From assembly GCF_007655135.1 (NCBI RefSeq), contig NC_045128.1, positions 33,078,811 through 33,142,810 of the forward strand: a stretch of DNA of 64,000 nt. Direction: 5' to 3'. The stretch is from Punica granatum (Eukaryota; Streptophyta; Magnoliopsida; Myrtales; Lythraceae). Positions within the stretch are counted from its first letter, which is position 1. Every line of letters starts with the position of its first letter. Below are positions 12,408 through 21,934 of the stretch, one piece after another. Position numbers and translations under genes: made by a program. The notes beneath the pieces were generated by a model. That model saw nothing but the letters and a program-made list of their open reading frames with translations, had not been told where the DNA came from and did no database searches.

Positions 12408-12594
12408 TTTTTTTTTTAGTGTTAACCATGATATCCAAAATCCAATGGGCCTAACTAATTTAGTCTAGTCGGGCCAGTTCACTAAGGAGTAAAAATCTTT
12501 CAGCGTGAATTTTCTCAATCTGCAAAACTCGAATCCAATACCTTACTTAAGGGAGAACAAGTACCGAACCGCTTGAATCAATCCACGTTGGTCT
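12408..12594 (-). mobile_element. tRNA-derived SINE (family 2), minus, with 11-bp TSD
   Basis: Reading the minus strand: a tRNA-like head (A-box-like TTGATTCAAGCGGTTCGGTA, B-box-like TTGGATTCGAGTTTTG), a body ending ATTGGATTTTGGATATCATG, then a poly(A) tail seen as the T-run near 12406-12417. Perfect 11-bp direct repeats AGTGAGAATTT flank it at 12397-12407 and 12595-12605. This is a complete target-primed retroposon insertion. Related copies occur at 20575, 39467, about 41548 and 41834. Confidence 0.85.
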
Positions 12595-12859
12595 AGTGAG
12601 AATTTAATTTACTACATTCCCGTGGATATACTTTTCTTTTATAATTGCTTTCCTTAGTTAATTTGTCATCAGTTTGTACTTAATTATTAGGAGAGGGACT
12701 TTTAGTGTTTAATTACATGATGATGCATAATCGTTTAGCGTGTTTGTCTGATCTCCAGCTTATAAAAGTAGTTTTACATATATCACTGTCCCATTGATCT
12801 AAGCTAACTCATTTCTGTTACGGATACAGCATACGTTGTGCTCGACCGATGCAAATAAT

Positions 12860-13906
12860 ACAAACATTAAGGGAATCGTAACTTTGAAAACAGTTCATGA
12901 CGACAAACATAGATTCGGTATTTCTTCATGCCAAGCCACATTATTAGTTTAAAAAAAGAAAATGTATATTTGAACAAACCTTTAAGTTATAACCTACGAA
13001 CCACAGAACTCCTTCTCTCACTTAGAGGTTTCCATATCCAACTCATGTCTTCTGGAAAGCCGCCTTTAGTTTCTACTTTCTGCTCAATTTTTCAACGGGC
13101 ATTAACTGCAATTACCGCCAACAAAGGAAAAAAACAAAACAATTACTCCTTTTTCTGGTTGGGTGAATTAGGGGGTCGAAGCCCAAAAAAAACAATTACT
13201 CGTTTAATTAACCATTACATGCACAAAACCGCCAAACACGCTCTTCTAGCTGAATTTCGTTTGATATCTTCCTTACCTCCCCTCTACTTATTGAAAAGCC
13301 CCGCAAACCAGAGCTTCTGTATATCTTCTCTCATCACAGGCTAAGCAAATTCGCTTCTATTCGAAGAGTTTCCGTCAATCCTCGGTATGCCCTTCCCTTC
13401 AGTCTCCTGCATCTCCTACAATCTCTTTGAATTTTTCTTCTTTTTGTTTTTCATGAATTGACGATGTTGATCGATCCATGATTCGACTCAAAGTGAATAT
13501 CGAATTGATTTATAAGTACCCCTTTTGTGATTTATTGGCTGGATTCTGGGAATATAGTACAATCTCTACATGTGGTGGATCAAACCTTCACCAAAGTGGC
13601 TGTCTAGCCGAATTTATCAATTGATATCCGTTTCTAGATTGGTTGATACTTTCTTGAGTGTCCTGTATGTCCAGTACGAGTTCGGCATTTGCAAATTCAA
13701 AGTTGTATCCGGACCGATATGTGTTATATTCTTATGGTAAAATGTACCTTGAAACAAAATGGTCTTCAGACTGTCTTGCATCCCGATGTGAAAAGGGATG
13801 TTAATTGCTTCTCCCTCAAGTTTTCTGCGATTAGATATATATCTAAATTCCTGGATTAATGGGACCTGGCTATTGAACAGGTGCTTGATCTACTTCAGAA
13901 GTTTTC
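12860..13906 (+). promoter_or_regulatory. Promoter, 5'UTR and 5'UTR intron of second CHX gene
   Basis: Homologous in patches to the upstream region of copy 1. The 5'UTR exon ends at GTCAATCCTCG followed by the donor GTATGC (about 13384), and the acceptor TATTGAACAG ends at 13880, 26 bp before the start codon. A 138-codon open frame at 12928-13344 covers the promoter and has no family resemblance; I treat it as chance. Confidence 0.55.
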
Positions 13907-16582
13907 ATGGACGAGTTCTTCAAGGCTTTTAGATCGGCGTTCGACTTAGAGAGGGAGTTGAAAGGTCCTGTGCTCTGTTTAACAGAAGGCGAGAGCTATT
14001 CGCGTGGGTTCTTTTTCAAAGAGAATCCTCTGTGGAAGAGCTACAACGTATTTATCCTACAAATCATTCTGCTGGCCTTGGCTTATCAAATTGTCTACTG
14101 CCTCCTGAGGCCCCTGAAACAGACCAAATTCGTCTGCAGTGTCCTGGTACATACCGAAAGGAATCCCTGTCTTGTTCGAATATACATCAACATGCCGTAG
14201 AGTGTTGATACATTGACGATCTATTTAAGTATTTGTTTGATTTTCACAATTGGATGTTAACCATTGCGGTATGCGTGATTCTTTTGCTTCACAGGCAGGC
14301 TTCCTGATAGGCCCCCACATGTTGGGAAAGCTCCATATGTTCGGGGAGAGGGGCTTGTTTCCGAAAAAAGAACTCGCTATAACCGGGACGATGGGCTCCC
14401 TTGGCATTGCCTACTTCATCTTCCTCGTTGCAGTCAAGATGGACATCACCATGCTCCGGAGGACCGCAAAGGCAGCCATGATCATCGGAAGCCTCAGCGT
14501 ACTGGTGCCCTATGTCACCATAGTGGCTGTCACATACCTCCGGCCTATATCGGGGATCCGACCCGGCTTCTTCCGGTTCCTTTTTGCGTCAGGCTTGTCG
14601 GTCACACGGTTCGCCAACGTGGCTGACGCATTTGATGAGCTAGACATGCTGACTTCGCAGCAGGGCCAACTCGTGCTCTCGTCCACGATGTTGAATGAGA
14701 TCTTCACATGGATGTCCCTCGTCACTGGGGTTTGCTATCGGCATCGCCACAACCACCTAATCCCTGTGTGGCTTCTCATCACCGTGGTAGCCGTTGGGGC
14801 CACCGCTGTCGCAATGAGGGCTTTGGCGAAGAAGATTATTGCCAGGTTCACCCGTAAGGGAATGCAAGTGAATGAGATATTAGTAACCACAATCTTGGTT
14901 GCAGCACTCCTGATGGCCTTTGTGACTGACTTGATTGGGTCACTCCACTTGGGAATCCTAATCATGGGCCTGGTCATGCCCGATGGACCGCCTCTTGGCT
15001 CGGCGATAGTTGAGCGGGCTGAGTACATGGTGAAGGAGTTCATGATGCCCGTGTTCTACGTTCTAGTAGGGTACAGCACCGACATCTTCTCGGTCAACTC
15101 GAAGGGTTTCTGGGAGATCATTGTTTTCGTCATTCTGGGCTTCATCGCAAAGTTCTTAGCTACTCTGTTCGGCGCCTTGGCATGCCAGCAAAAACTTCGA
15201 AATGCTGTGCTGCTTGGCCTTATGGTGAACGTCAAGGGCCCAATCGACCTCTATCTCTTGACGCGTTGGAGATTTCAAAAGGTTTGCTTCTATTTCCTCC
15301 GTTGCCTTATCCATCAGTAATTGATGACAATTTTCTCGATTCAATTAATTAATGTTTCGATCACGTAATATTTTTGCAGGATGTGGAGAAGGATACTCAT
15401 GCGATATTGGTGATGTCGCATGTTATGTTAACCGCATTAATGACACCTTTGATAGAGAAACTTTATAAGAGGAGCCAGAAACTGAATGCGTCTGACAGAA
15501 AGAACATGAAGGCAATCCAGACAAGTTCGAGCTATGACGAATTCAAGGTCCTGTGTTGCATACACGGTGAAGACAATATTCCTGGTATGATCTCCCTCCT
15601 TGAGGCCTCAAGCGGGTCACGGTTGCTGTCTGCGGTTATTGTCCACCTCAATGACCTTGTGGGTCGAGCAGCGCCTCTCGTGGTCCGCAATGACAGGAAA
15701 TTTAGAAGAGTTGAAACAAACAAGTCCGACAGGATCGCTCATGAGTTTGAGAGCCACATTAGGAACTCCACAAACCCGACCAAGATAACGAATTTCACCA
15801 TGGTTGCGCCGTACAAGACTATGCACGAAAACATCTGCCATCTTGCTCAAAAAGAGGACGCTACTCTTATTATCATGCCATATAAGAAAGTCCAAGGCGA
15901 TGCCGGTGCCTCTGAGGCTGTTGTTTCACAGGCCATGGCCATGCGCAACCTCAACTGTCACATGCTCGGGTGCAATCCATGTGCAATCGGGATTTTTGTC
16001 AACAAGGGCTTAGGCTGGTGCCTGGGCCATTATTCCTTTTCCTGCAGCGTCGCCGTGATCTTCTCTGGTGGGCACGACGACCGCGAGGCCCTTGCCTATG
16101 CGAACCGAATGTTGATGCACCTGTCAGTGCGTGTGACATTGCTTAAGCTAATTGTTAGGTGCCCGAGTGGCCACGTTGAGGATATGTTAGAGAAAAAGCT
16201 CGACGATGCGTTGGTGGAGGAGTTCAGGATCAAGATCAGGGAGGACAGCCAGGCCCAGTACTACGAAAAGGCAGCTGAGAACCTCATTGGCACGTTAAAC
16301 GCAATCCGCGCTTTGGGGAACCACTACAATCTTGTTATAACAGGGCGTCAAAGCTCATTACTTATGTCGATGTTCGAAGAATCATTGGATACACAGAAGA
16401 GCTGGGGGGAGAATCCCGAGCTAGGAATTGTTGGAGACTTTATCGCCTCAGACGATTATAACGGGGGAAAGAGTTCCGCACTAATAATGCAACGCTATCC
16501 GAGCAGTGTCGACCTATGGAGAGGCCAAAGTAGAAGTTCTGCACACTATGAAGAGGACTACTTGCTTGGCAGACTACCTTAA
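13907..16582 (+). CDS. CHX-type cation/H+ exchanger, tandem copy 2
   Basis: Predicted K+ or Na+/H+ antiporter of the CPA2/CHX family, closely related to copy 1. Exons are 13907-14146, 14295-15281 and 15380-16582, all phase 0 at the same codons as copy 1, giving 809 residues. ATG 13907 is the first after the 5'UTR intron. The membrane domain runs about residues 30-430, with LRPLKQTKF, AGFLIGPHMLGK, LSVTRFANVAD and the core pair Asn214-Glu215 in place of the usual Asn-Asp. The late motif is NVKGPIDLYL. The tail (about 450-800) is the universal-stress-like cytosolic region with LNDLVGRAAPLVVRND and a nucleotide-fold-like GGHDDREAL. The reading frame is intact, so both copies are probably functional. 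Sharing of the Asn-Glu variant by both copies means it predates the duplication. Confidence 0.92.
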
Positions 16583-16984
16583 TTTCTTTTAAATTATAAG
16601 GGAGGGCGGTCGGTAGGCAGAGTAGGACACCGAATGATTTATTTGCTTTTTCTTCCCCTGTAATGTAACCACATACTTTGGTTTATTAATTATTACAGAT
16701 CAGGTTAAACTCACTTTAATTAGTTTTTAATAAGCTTGAAAAGGATGTCTCCGATTATTGATTTACGCTTGAAGAAACTCACTATCACTCACGGATGTGT
16801 AACAAAATACTAAAATCGATAGTAAAAGTAACATCTGAACTAATGAATTACACGCCATTGGTATAATTCGATTTCTATTAATTATATTGAAATCTGTTAG
16901 TATAGAGGGCCATGTGGCTATACCAATGGCTCAAAATGCGATAGACAAAAAACATATTACAGTGTGATGTTTGCCAACTATTAT
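16583..16984. other. Intergenic 3' flank of second CHX gene
   Basis: AT-rich, no coding frame. It includes the probable 3'UTR and polyadenylation region of the second CHX gene; no single poly(A) signal stands out. Confidence 0.4.
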
Positions 16985-17993
16985 GGTATTATAGACACTA
17001 TGCCGCAACCCGCGCGAAGCCGCGGGTCGGAAAAAATTATTCAATTTTTAATTTGAGTTTTCAATAATCTAATTAGAAAATCATGACCAAATATAATAGA
17101 TTTAGGTAGTCCGCTAATTTTAATAGATGAATTTTATCCATAATAGATTTGGTGTCGTGATTGGAGAGAGAGATTTATCTCTTAGTGGACTGACCCTACT
17201 TGAACCTATATTAATTAGATTCATTATATGTTCAAATATTAGGTGGTATTGCTCAGGAAAAAATAGTTTGTATAATAAAAAATAAAATAAAAAAATATGG
17301 TGGGATCCCTGTATGTGTAATAAACTTTTTGATTTACTTGCGTTGATTTTAGGTAATTTGGTGCTTGTAATTGGAGAGAGAACTTTCCTTAGTGGATTGA
17401 CTCCGCTTGAGCCTAAATTAATCGGGATCATAGGACTTTTGGATATCAAATTGTGCCACAAACAAAAGTTTATATACTTACATTAAAAAAATTTTAAATT
17501 GAAAAAAAAAATTGGAAGAGAGAGAAAAAAAAAGAAGGAGAGAGGGGGTGGGGTCCCGCGGGTGGGAAAATCCACCCCACTCGCCCCTCCTACATTTGAT
17601 TTGGTGTTGTGATTGGAGAGAAAGATCTATATTAATTAGATTCGTTCCAGTTCAAATATTACTTGCATTAAATAATTATAAAAAATAAAATTTTAAAATG
17701 GTAGGGTCCTTGTATGTTCAATAAACTTTTTAATTTATATGTGTTGATTTAAGGTAATTCGGTGCTTGTAACTGGAGAGAGAGCTTCCTTAGTGGATTTA
17801 CTCCGTTTGAACCTAAATTAATTGGGATTGTAGGATTTTTGGATATCAAATTGTGTCCCGAACAAAAGTTTATGAACTTACATTAAAAAAAATTAAAATT
17901 GAAAATAAAAAAATAAGAAATTGGAAGGGAAAAAAAAAGGGAGAGGGGGGATGTCCCGGGTAGGAAAATCCACTCCACTCGCCCCCTCCTACT
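16985..17993. repeat. Interspersed repeat with internal tandem duplication; Helitron-like GC hairpin
   Basis: Near the left end the sequence ACCCGCGCGAAGCCGCGGGT can form a GC hairpin like those near Helitron 3' ends on the minus strand. The expected CTRR terminus is not seen, so this is tentative. Inside, about 17146-17592 is repeated at about 17600-17993. Each unit runs from TTGGTGTYGTGATTGGAGAG to a run ending in CCACTCGCCCC. The units also carry fragments related to the family 2 SINE body (CTTAGTGGAYTKACTCCG). A diverged relative lies at about 35140-35830. Confidence 0.6.
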
Positions 17994-19173
17994 TAGGGGT
18001 GTGCACGGATATCGGGTATACCCGGAACTGGTCGGAGCTTACCCGGTAGGGTAGGGTCTGGGTAGTTTGTATTGAAAATATGGTAGGGTCCGAGTATCAA
18101 AATAAGGAACCGGTGAAATTTGATTCCGGTTCCGATTTCAACCTACAGGGCATCCGAAACCGGAACCGGAACCGGATGGTAATTACTTAAAAAAAAGAAA
18201 AGAAAATGTAAAGTTAGTCTCATTCTCTTGTTAGTCTTAACAGAGTCGGGAAGATTGAAGACACAAGACAGGAAGAATCCTAAATCGCCTCTCGTCTCCG
18301 ACTCCACCTCCTCTCGTCTCCGTCGGTCGCCTCTCGTCTCCTACTTTGAGTACTCTCCACTCCAGCTCCCCTTCGTTATCGTTCTTCTCGCCTCGGTTCA
18401 CGTCCTGATACGTTGTTCGGCGGGTGCGAAGCTCATCCCGCCCTCATCGCTTTCGCAGCTGCCTGTCTCCCTTTCCCTCTCTTCCGCTCTCCGCCATCCC
18501 TCCTCTCATTATTGTTGACATCCGATCTCTGCAACCGCAACCTCTTACCGCATCCGCTCTGCATTGCCCAGCTGAATTGAAAGAGGTGAGAGTTTTCATT
18601 TCTAGGGTTTCCTAATTTTGTCGACTTCCTCTGACTTGGTTGATTTCCGATTAATTGTCCCCTCTGACGGTGATGGAACCAAATCTCGTTGGGTTTCTAC
18701 TTCCCCCTTACCTCCACTCTCGTCTCGGTCCTTGCTTGTGCCTTAATCCCGCTTTGATTTAATTTGATGTATTGAGATCTCAAATTTGTCTCGATCTTGT
18801 TGGACTTCGTGATCTTGGTCCTTTGCTAGTAAAATAACGCAGTTAATTGCTCAAATTTGTAATGGGAAGTACGATGACCGGTAGCTTTTTCTGCAATTGA
18901 TTCCTTGAATGTTCCTGAGCTGGTTTGTGGAAAATAGGTAATGATTATGGTTTTATCTTCTTTAAATATCGAAAAACAATTCCGTAGGGGGTGGTCACAC
19001 ATTGTTGATTCAAATAATTTGCGGTGATTATTGATTATGGGTAGGATATTTTCGATTTTATTTAGCGATATAAAAAAGTTTACAGGTTCCGGGTAGGTTC
19101 CGATTCCATGATTCAACAGGGTAGGGTCCGTATATCGTGAAAAAAACAGGATATTCGGAACCGATCACCCCTA
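17994..19173. mobile_element. Non-autonomous hAT element
   Basis: Ends TAGGGGTG (17994-18001) and CACCCCTA (19166-19173) are perfect 8-bp inverted repeats. They are flanked by CTCCTACT and CTCCTACC, a near-perfect 8-bp target duplication. Subterminal DNA is dense in ACCGG/CCGGT motifs on both sides, typical transposase-binding clusters in hAT elements. The interior has a pyrimidine-rich CTCTCGTCTCC region and TTTCTAGGGTTT, resembling a plant 5'UTR, but no transposase frame. It is 1.18 kb and inserted at the right edge of the preceding repeat. Confidence 0.8.
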
Positions 19174-20072
19174 CTCCTACCTACGAACCCAAAATCATAT
19201 CATTGTATAATTTTTATGTTATTCGTGAAATACGTACTATATTATATTTTTACTTTTAGAGTATTTGAAGAAAGAGTCGATATGGATATTTGCCAACCAC
19301 TATAGTATTATAGACATTTTTATGAAGAGTCAGTCTATACTTTCGGCATGTGTAAGGTTTTATAAAAGGAATTATTTATTATTTTTATAGTAGAATTATT
19401 TATCTACAAAAGGAGAAAGCTTTGATTAAGGTTATTATTATTTTTGGGTAAGATTTTTCTTTTTGGATAAGAATTAAGGTTATTCATATTCTTTTTACCC
19501 AAAAAAAGTTTTTTTTTTATTATAAATGACATCCATAAACTTAGTACAATAAAAATTATTCTAGTACCTAATATAGGGTCAAAGGTAGTCGCATGATGAG
19601 AATCCAATGATGGATTTAGGGGGGGCGGAGGGGGTCGGTCGCCCCCTTGAACTCAGGGAAAGTTGCAAAAGTTATGTTAGAATTTGTCGAATTTATTAAT
19701 TTTTCTATAAAATTATTTTATTTCGCCTCCCCTTAATTGTAGGATACATAGTTCCTTTGAATTTCACCAACAAAATTTCTAAATCCATCCCATTGAGAAC
19801 CTAACATGCAACCTCTTATTTAACATGTAAGGGCATCCTCTACTATATAATACCGTTTTTTTTTTCTTTTTTGGATAAGTGTTGTTGGCTATCATTACTA
19901 TCAAAAAAATATTTACAAAATGCAATACTAATCCAGAAGCCCCATTCAGGCATTATTCACTTCCTCTTTAACTCAGTCCTAACATGGGAGCTAAGCTTTA
20001 GTTTCCTCTTATGTCAAATTGGTAATGCAAAAACCCTCTCCCTCACTGTGTTAATAATACTCCTACAACTGT
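19174..20072. other. Intergenic, AT-rich
   Basis: No gene recognised. AT-rich with T-runs and one purine-rich patch at 19618-19640. Short frames near 19871-20080 are not protein-like. Confidence 0.4.
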
Positions 20073-20290
20073 CTAAGTGATAGACTTCTTAAAAACTCTC
20101 ATATTTCTCTCGCTCCAAATCATATATACATAGACAGACCATAGCAAATTTAAAATGACAGCGTCAAGATTTTTACTCTTGAAGGTAAGAAGCCAATCGG
20201 CTTCAGAGTTCCTATGGCTGCCTGTGGATACCAAGTCTGCACAAGTGAAAAACAGATGGCTTCTTCTTTCTTCCACTTATCCCATAATAT
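20073..20290 (-). pseudogene. LINE (L1-like) reverse-transcriptase C-terminal fragment
   Basis: Minus-strand translation carries HLFFTCADL followed about 30 residues later by YVYMIWSERNMRVFKKS. This is the layout of the zinc-binding C-terminal region of plant L1-type reverse transcriptases, where HLFFxC is followed by a W...IWxERNxRxF block. Only about 65 codons remain. No other part of the element is visible nearby, so it is a dead relic. Confidence 0.55.
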
Positions 20291-20574
20291 TCGCAATCTG
20301 AGCTCTGCACGATCTGCCACCTTAGTCCCTTAGGTCTCGACTGTTCCCAAGCACCTTAGTCCCTTTATTCCAATCCACCCCAGTCCCTTTAGGTCTTAAC
20401 ACCCTCATTCTCCAGGTTATAAAATTTAATACGATGCATTTAAAGATTATACTAAAATGGGCAAAACCATGCAAGAATTATTAAAAGCTTCCTAAAAGAG
20501 CATAGATCTGATCACCCTTTTCTTCTTTTAAGATGACTAAGGATATTTTATTTATCATTGGAACGGATGATAGG

Positions 20575-20751
20575 TTTTTTTGCTCTGGTATCCAGAAGCT
20601 CGTTGAGCCCCGATTAATCCAGTTCAAGCGGAGTCGGCCCATTAAGGGGTAAAGTTCTCCGGGCGTAAATTTTTGCTATTCGCAATACTCAAAATTGAGA
20701 CCTTACTTAAAGATAACAAATGTCGAACCAGTTGAACCAACCCATATTGAT
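20575..20751 (-). mobile_element. tRNA-derived SINE (family 2), minus, with 10-bp TSD
   Basis: Minus-strand order: tRNA-like head with TTGGTTCAACTGGTTCGACA, a degenerate B box, a body with CTTAATGGGCCGACTCCGC and ending AGCTTCTGGATACCAG, then a short A-tail (T-run at about 20575-20580). Flanks GGATGATAGG (20565-20574) and GGATGACAGG (20752-20761) match at 9 of 10 bases. It is a diverged copy of the element at 12408-12594. Confidence 0.75.
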
Positions 20752-20949
20752 GGATGACAGGGTGTTTTAGTATGGTAATATTGCTCTCGACTTGAGATTA
20801 AGAGAAAACTGATTTCAATTCCTAATAGTGGGTGGGATGCCCTGTCGTCGTATATAACCCCTCCCCATCTAAGGGGGAACATAGATAACTACATTGGATC
20901 CAGTCTAAACCACATACCGTGAGGCTGCTGGCATTGAACTTACTCAATC

Positions 20950-21130
20950 AATTCTGTTCAAAGTTCTTCATGCTTTTGGAGATCGCTGCAAGCTTGTAGC
21001 TGTATGACCACAAGCTCGTTAATGGTGTCGGTTTTCCAAGAACCAATGGAGTGGCAGTATTTTCCTAGGAGAGAACCCTGAACTACGAATCATTGGCAGT
21101 CCCATTGTGCGCGTTGGATGATTACACAAT
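20950..21130 (+). pseudogene. CHX C-terminal remnant
   Basis: Two short blocks in order match the end of the CHX tail. LHAFGDRCKLVAV (about 20965-21005) aligns with the IRALGNHYNLVIT region of copy 2. GENPELRIIGS (about 21079-21111) aligns with GENPELGIVGD, followed by a DDY-like codon run. Stops interrupt the frame between and after them. This is the decayed tail of another tandem CHX copy, just upstream of the larger CHX pseudogene. Confidence 0.7.
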
Positions 21131-21934
21131 ACTGATAATGTGAATATAACTGTTGCTTAGGTTATATTTGGATATAACACTGTTAATTCGAGTTGCGGAC
21201 TAGTTGTAGAAGCAAACCTGTCAGTCGCGGAAAATTAGTCGATATCCACAGCAAATGCCACCATATGCCGAAAAGTAAAGGCCAATTTGGTACGACATAA
21301 TTGAACAACAATAAAGATGTGACTTGTAATATGCGCATTTCAATTTTGTTGTTGTTAATCGTACCTCTAGGAGTTTTCAATGGTTCAAGAATTCGAGCCA
21401 ATGGTTACGATCACTTGATGAACACGCCACTAACTGGGGGAAGCATGCATGAGGCCTGAGGGTCCGAACTAAGAAATATTACTCTTTATTCACGTCGCCG
21501 CACATATCAGCGTCAGCGAGATTCAAATTGAGCACCTGAAAGAGTATCTTATATCTCTACCGTATACACCACCTACAGTACAAGACATGAAAATGGATTC
21601 GCACGGCACTCCACGATTGCCATTTTCTATATGATTTCACGCTGATTAGACTTTTCAATATTAGCCCACGATACAGTTACACGGTATGGCGGAAATACGA
21701 GAAGAATTGTGCATACAGGTGATGAAAAACAAGAGCAGGTAAGAACAATATTGGGCGTCAGTCAGGGCAGCAAGAGATGTCCTGCGAAATGGAGCTGGAG
21801 GACAGGAGAATCTTGTTTTGTCATGTTAACAGAACAAAGATGACCTCTTTTGCCCATTTTGTACATAACCGCCGAAATCTCATGTCTCCTGTTCTGTTTC
21901 TGATCAACAGCGTTGTCTGTACTTAGCCCTTGTC
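21131..21934. other. Intergenic between CHX relics
   Basis: No coding region recognised. The sequence has near-average base composition and may hold further decayed CHX or promoter DNA that I cannot align by eye. Confidence 0.35.

Noticed and set aside
12928..13344. 138-codon open frame upstream of the second CHX gene
   Set aside because: It lies in the promoter/5'UTR that aligns with non-coding DNA upstream of copy 1, and it has no domain features.
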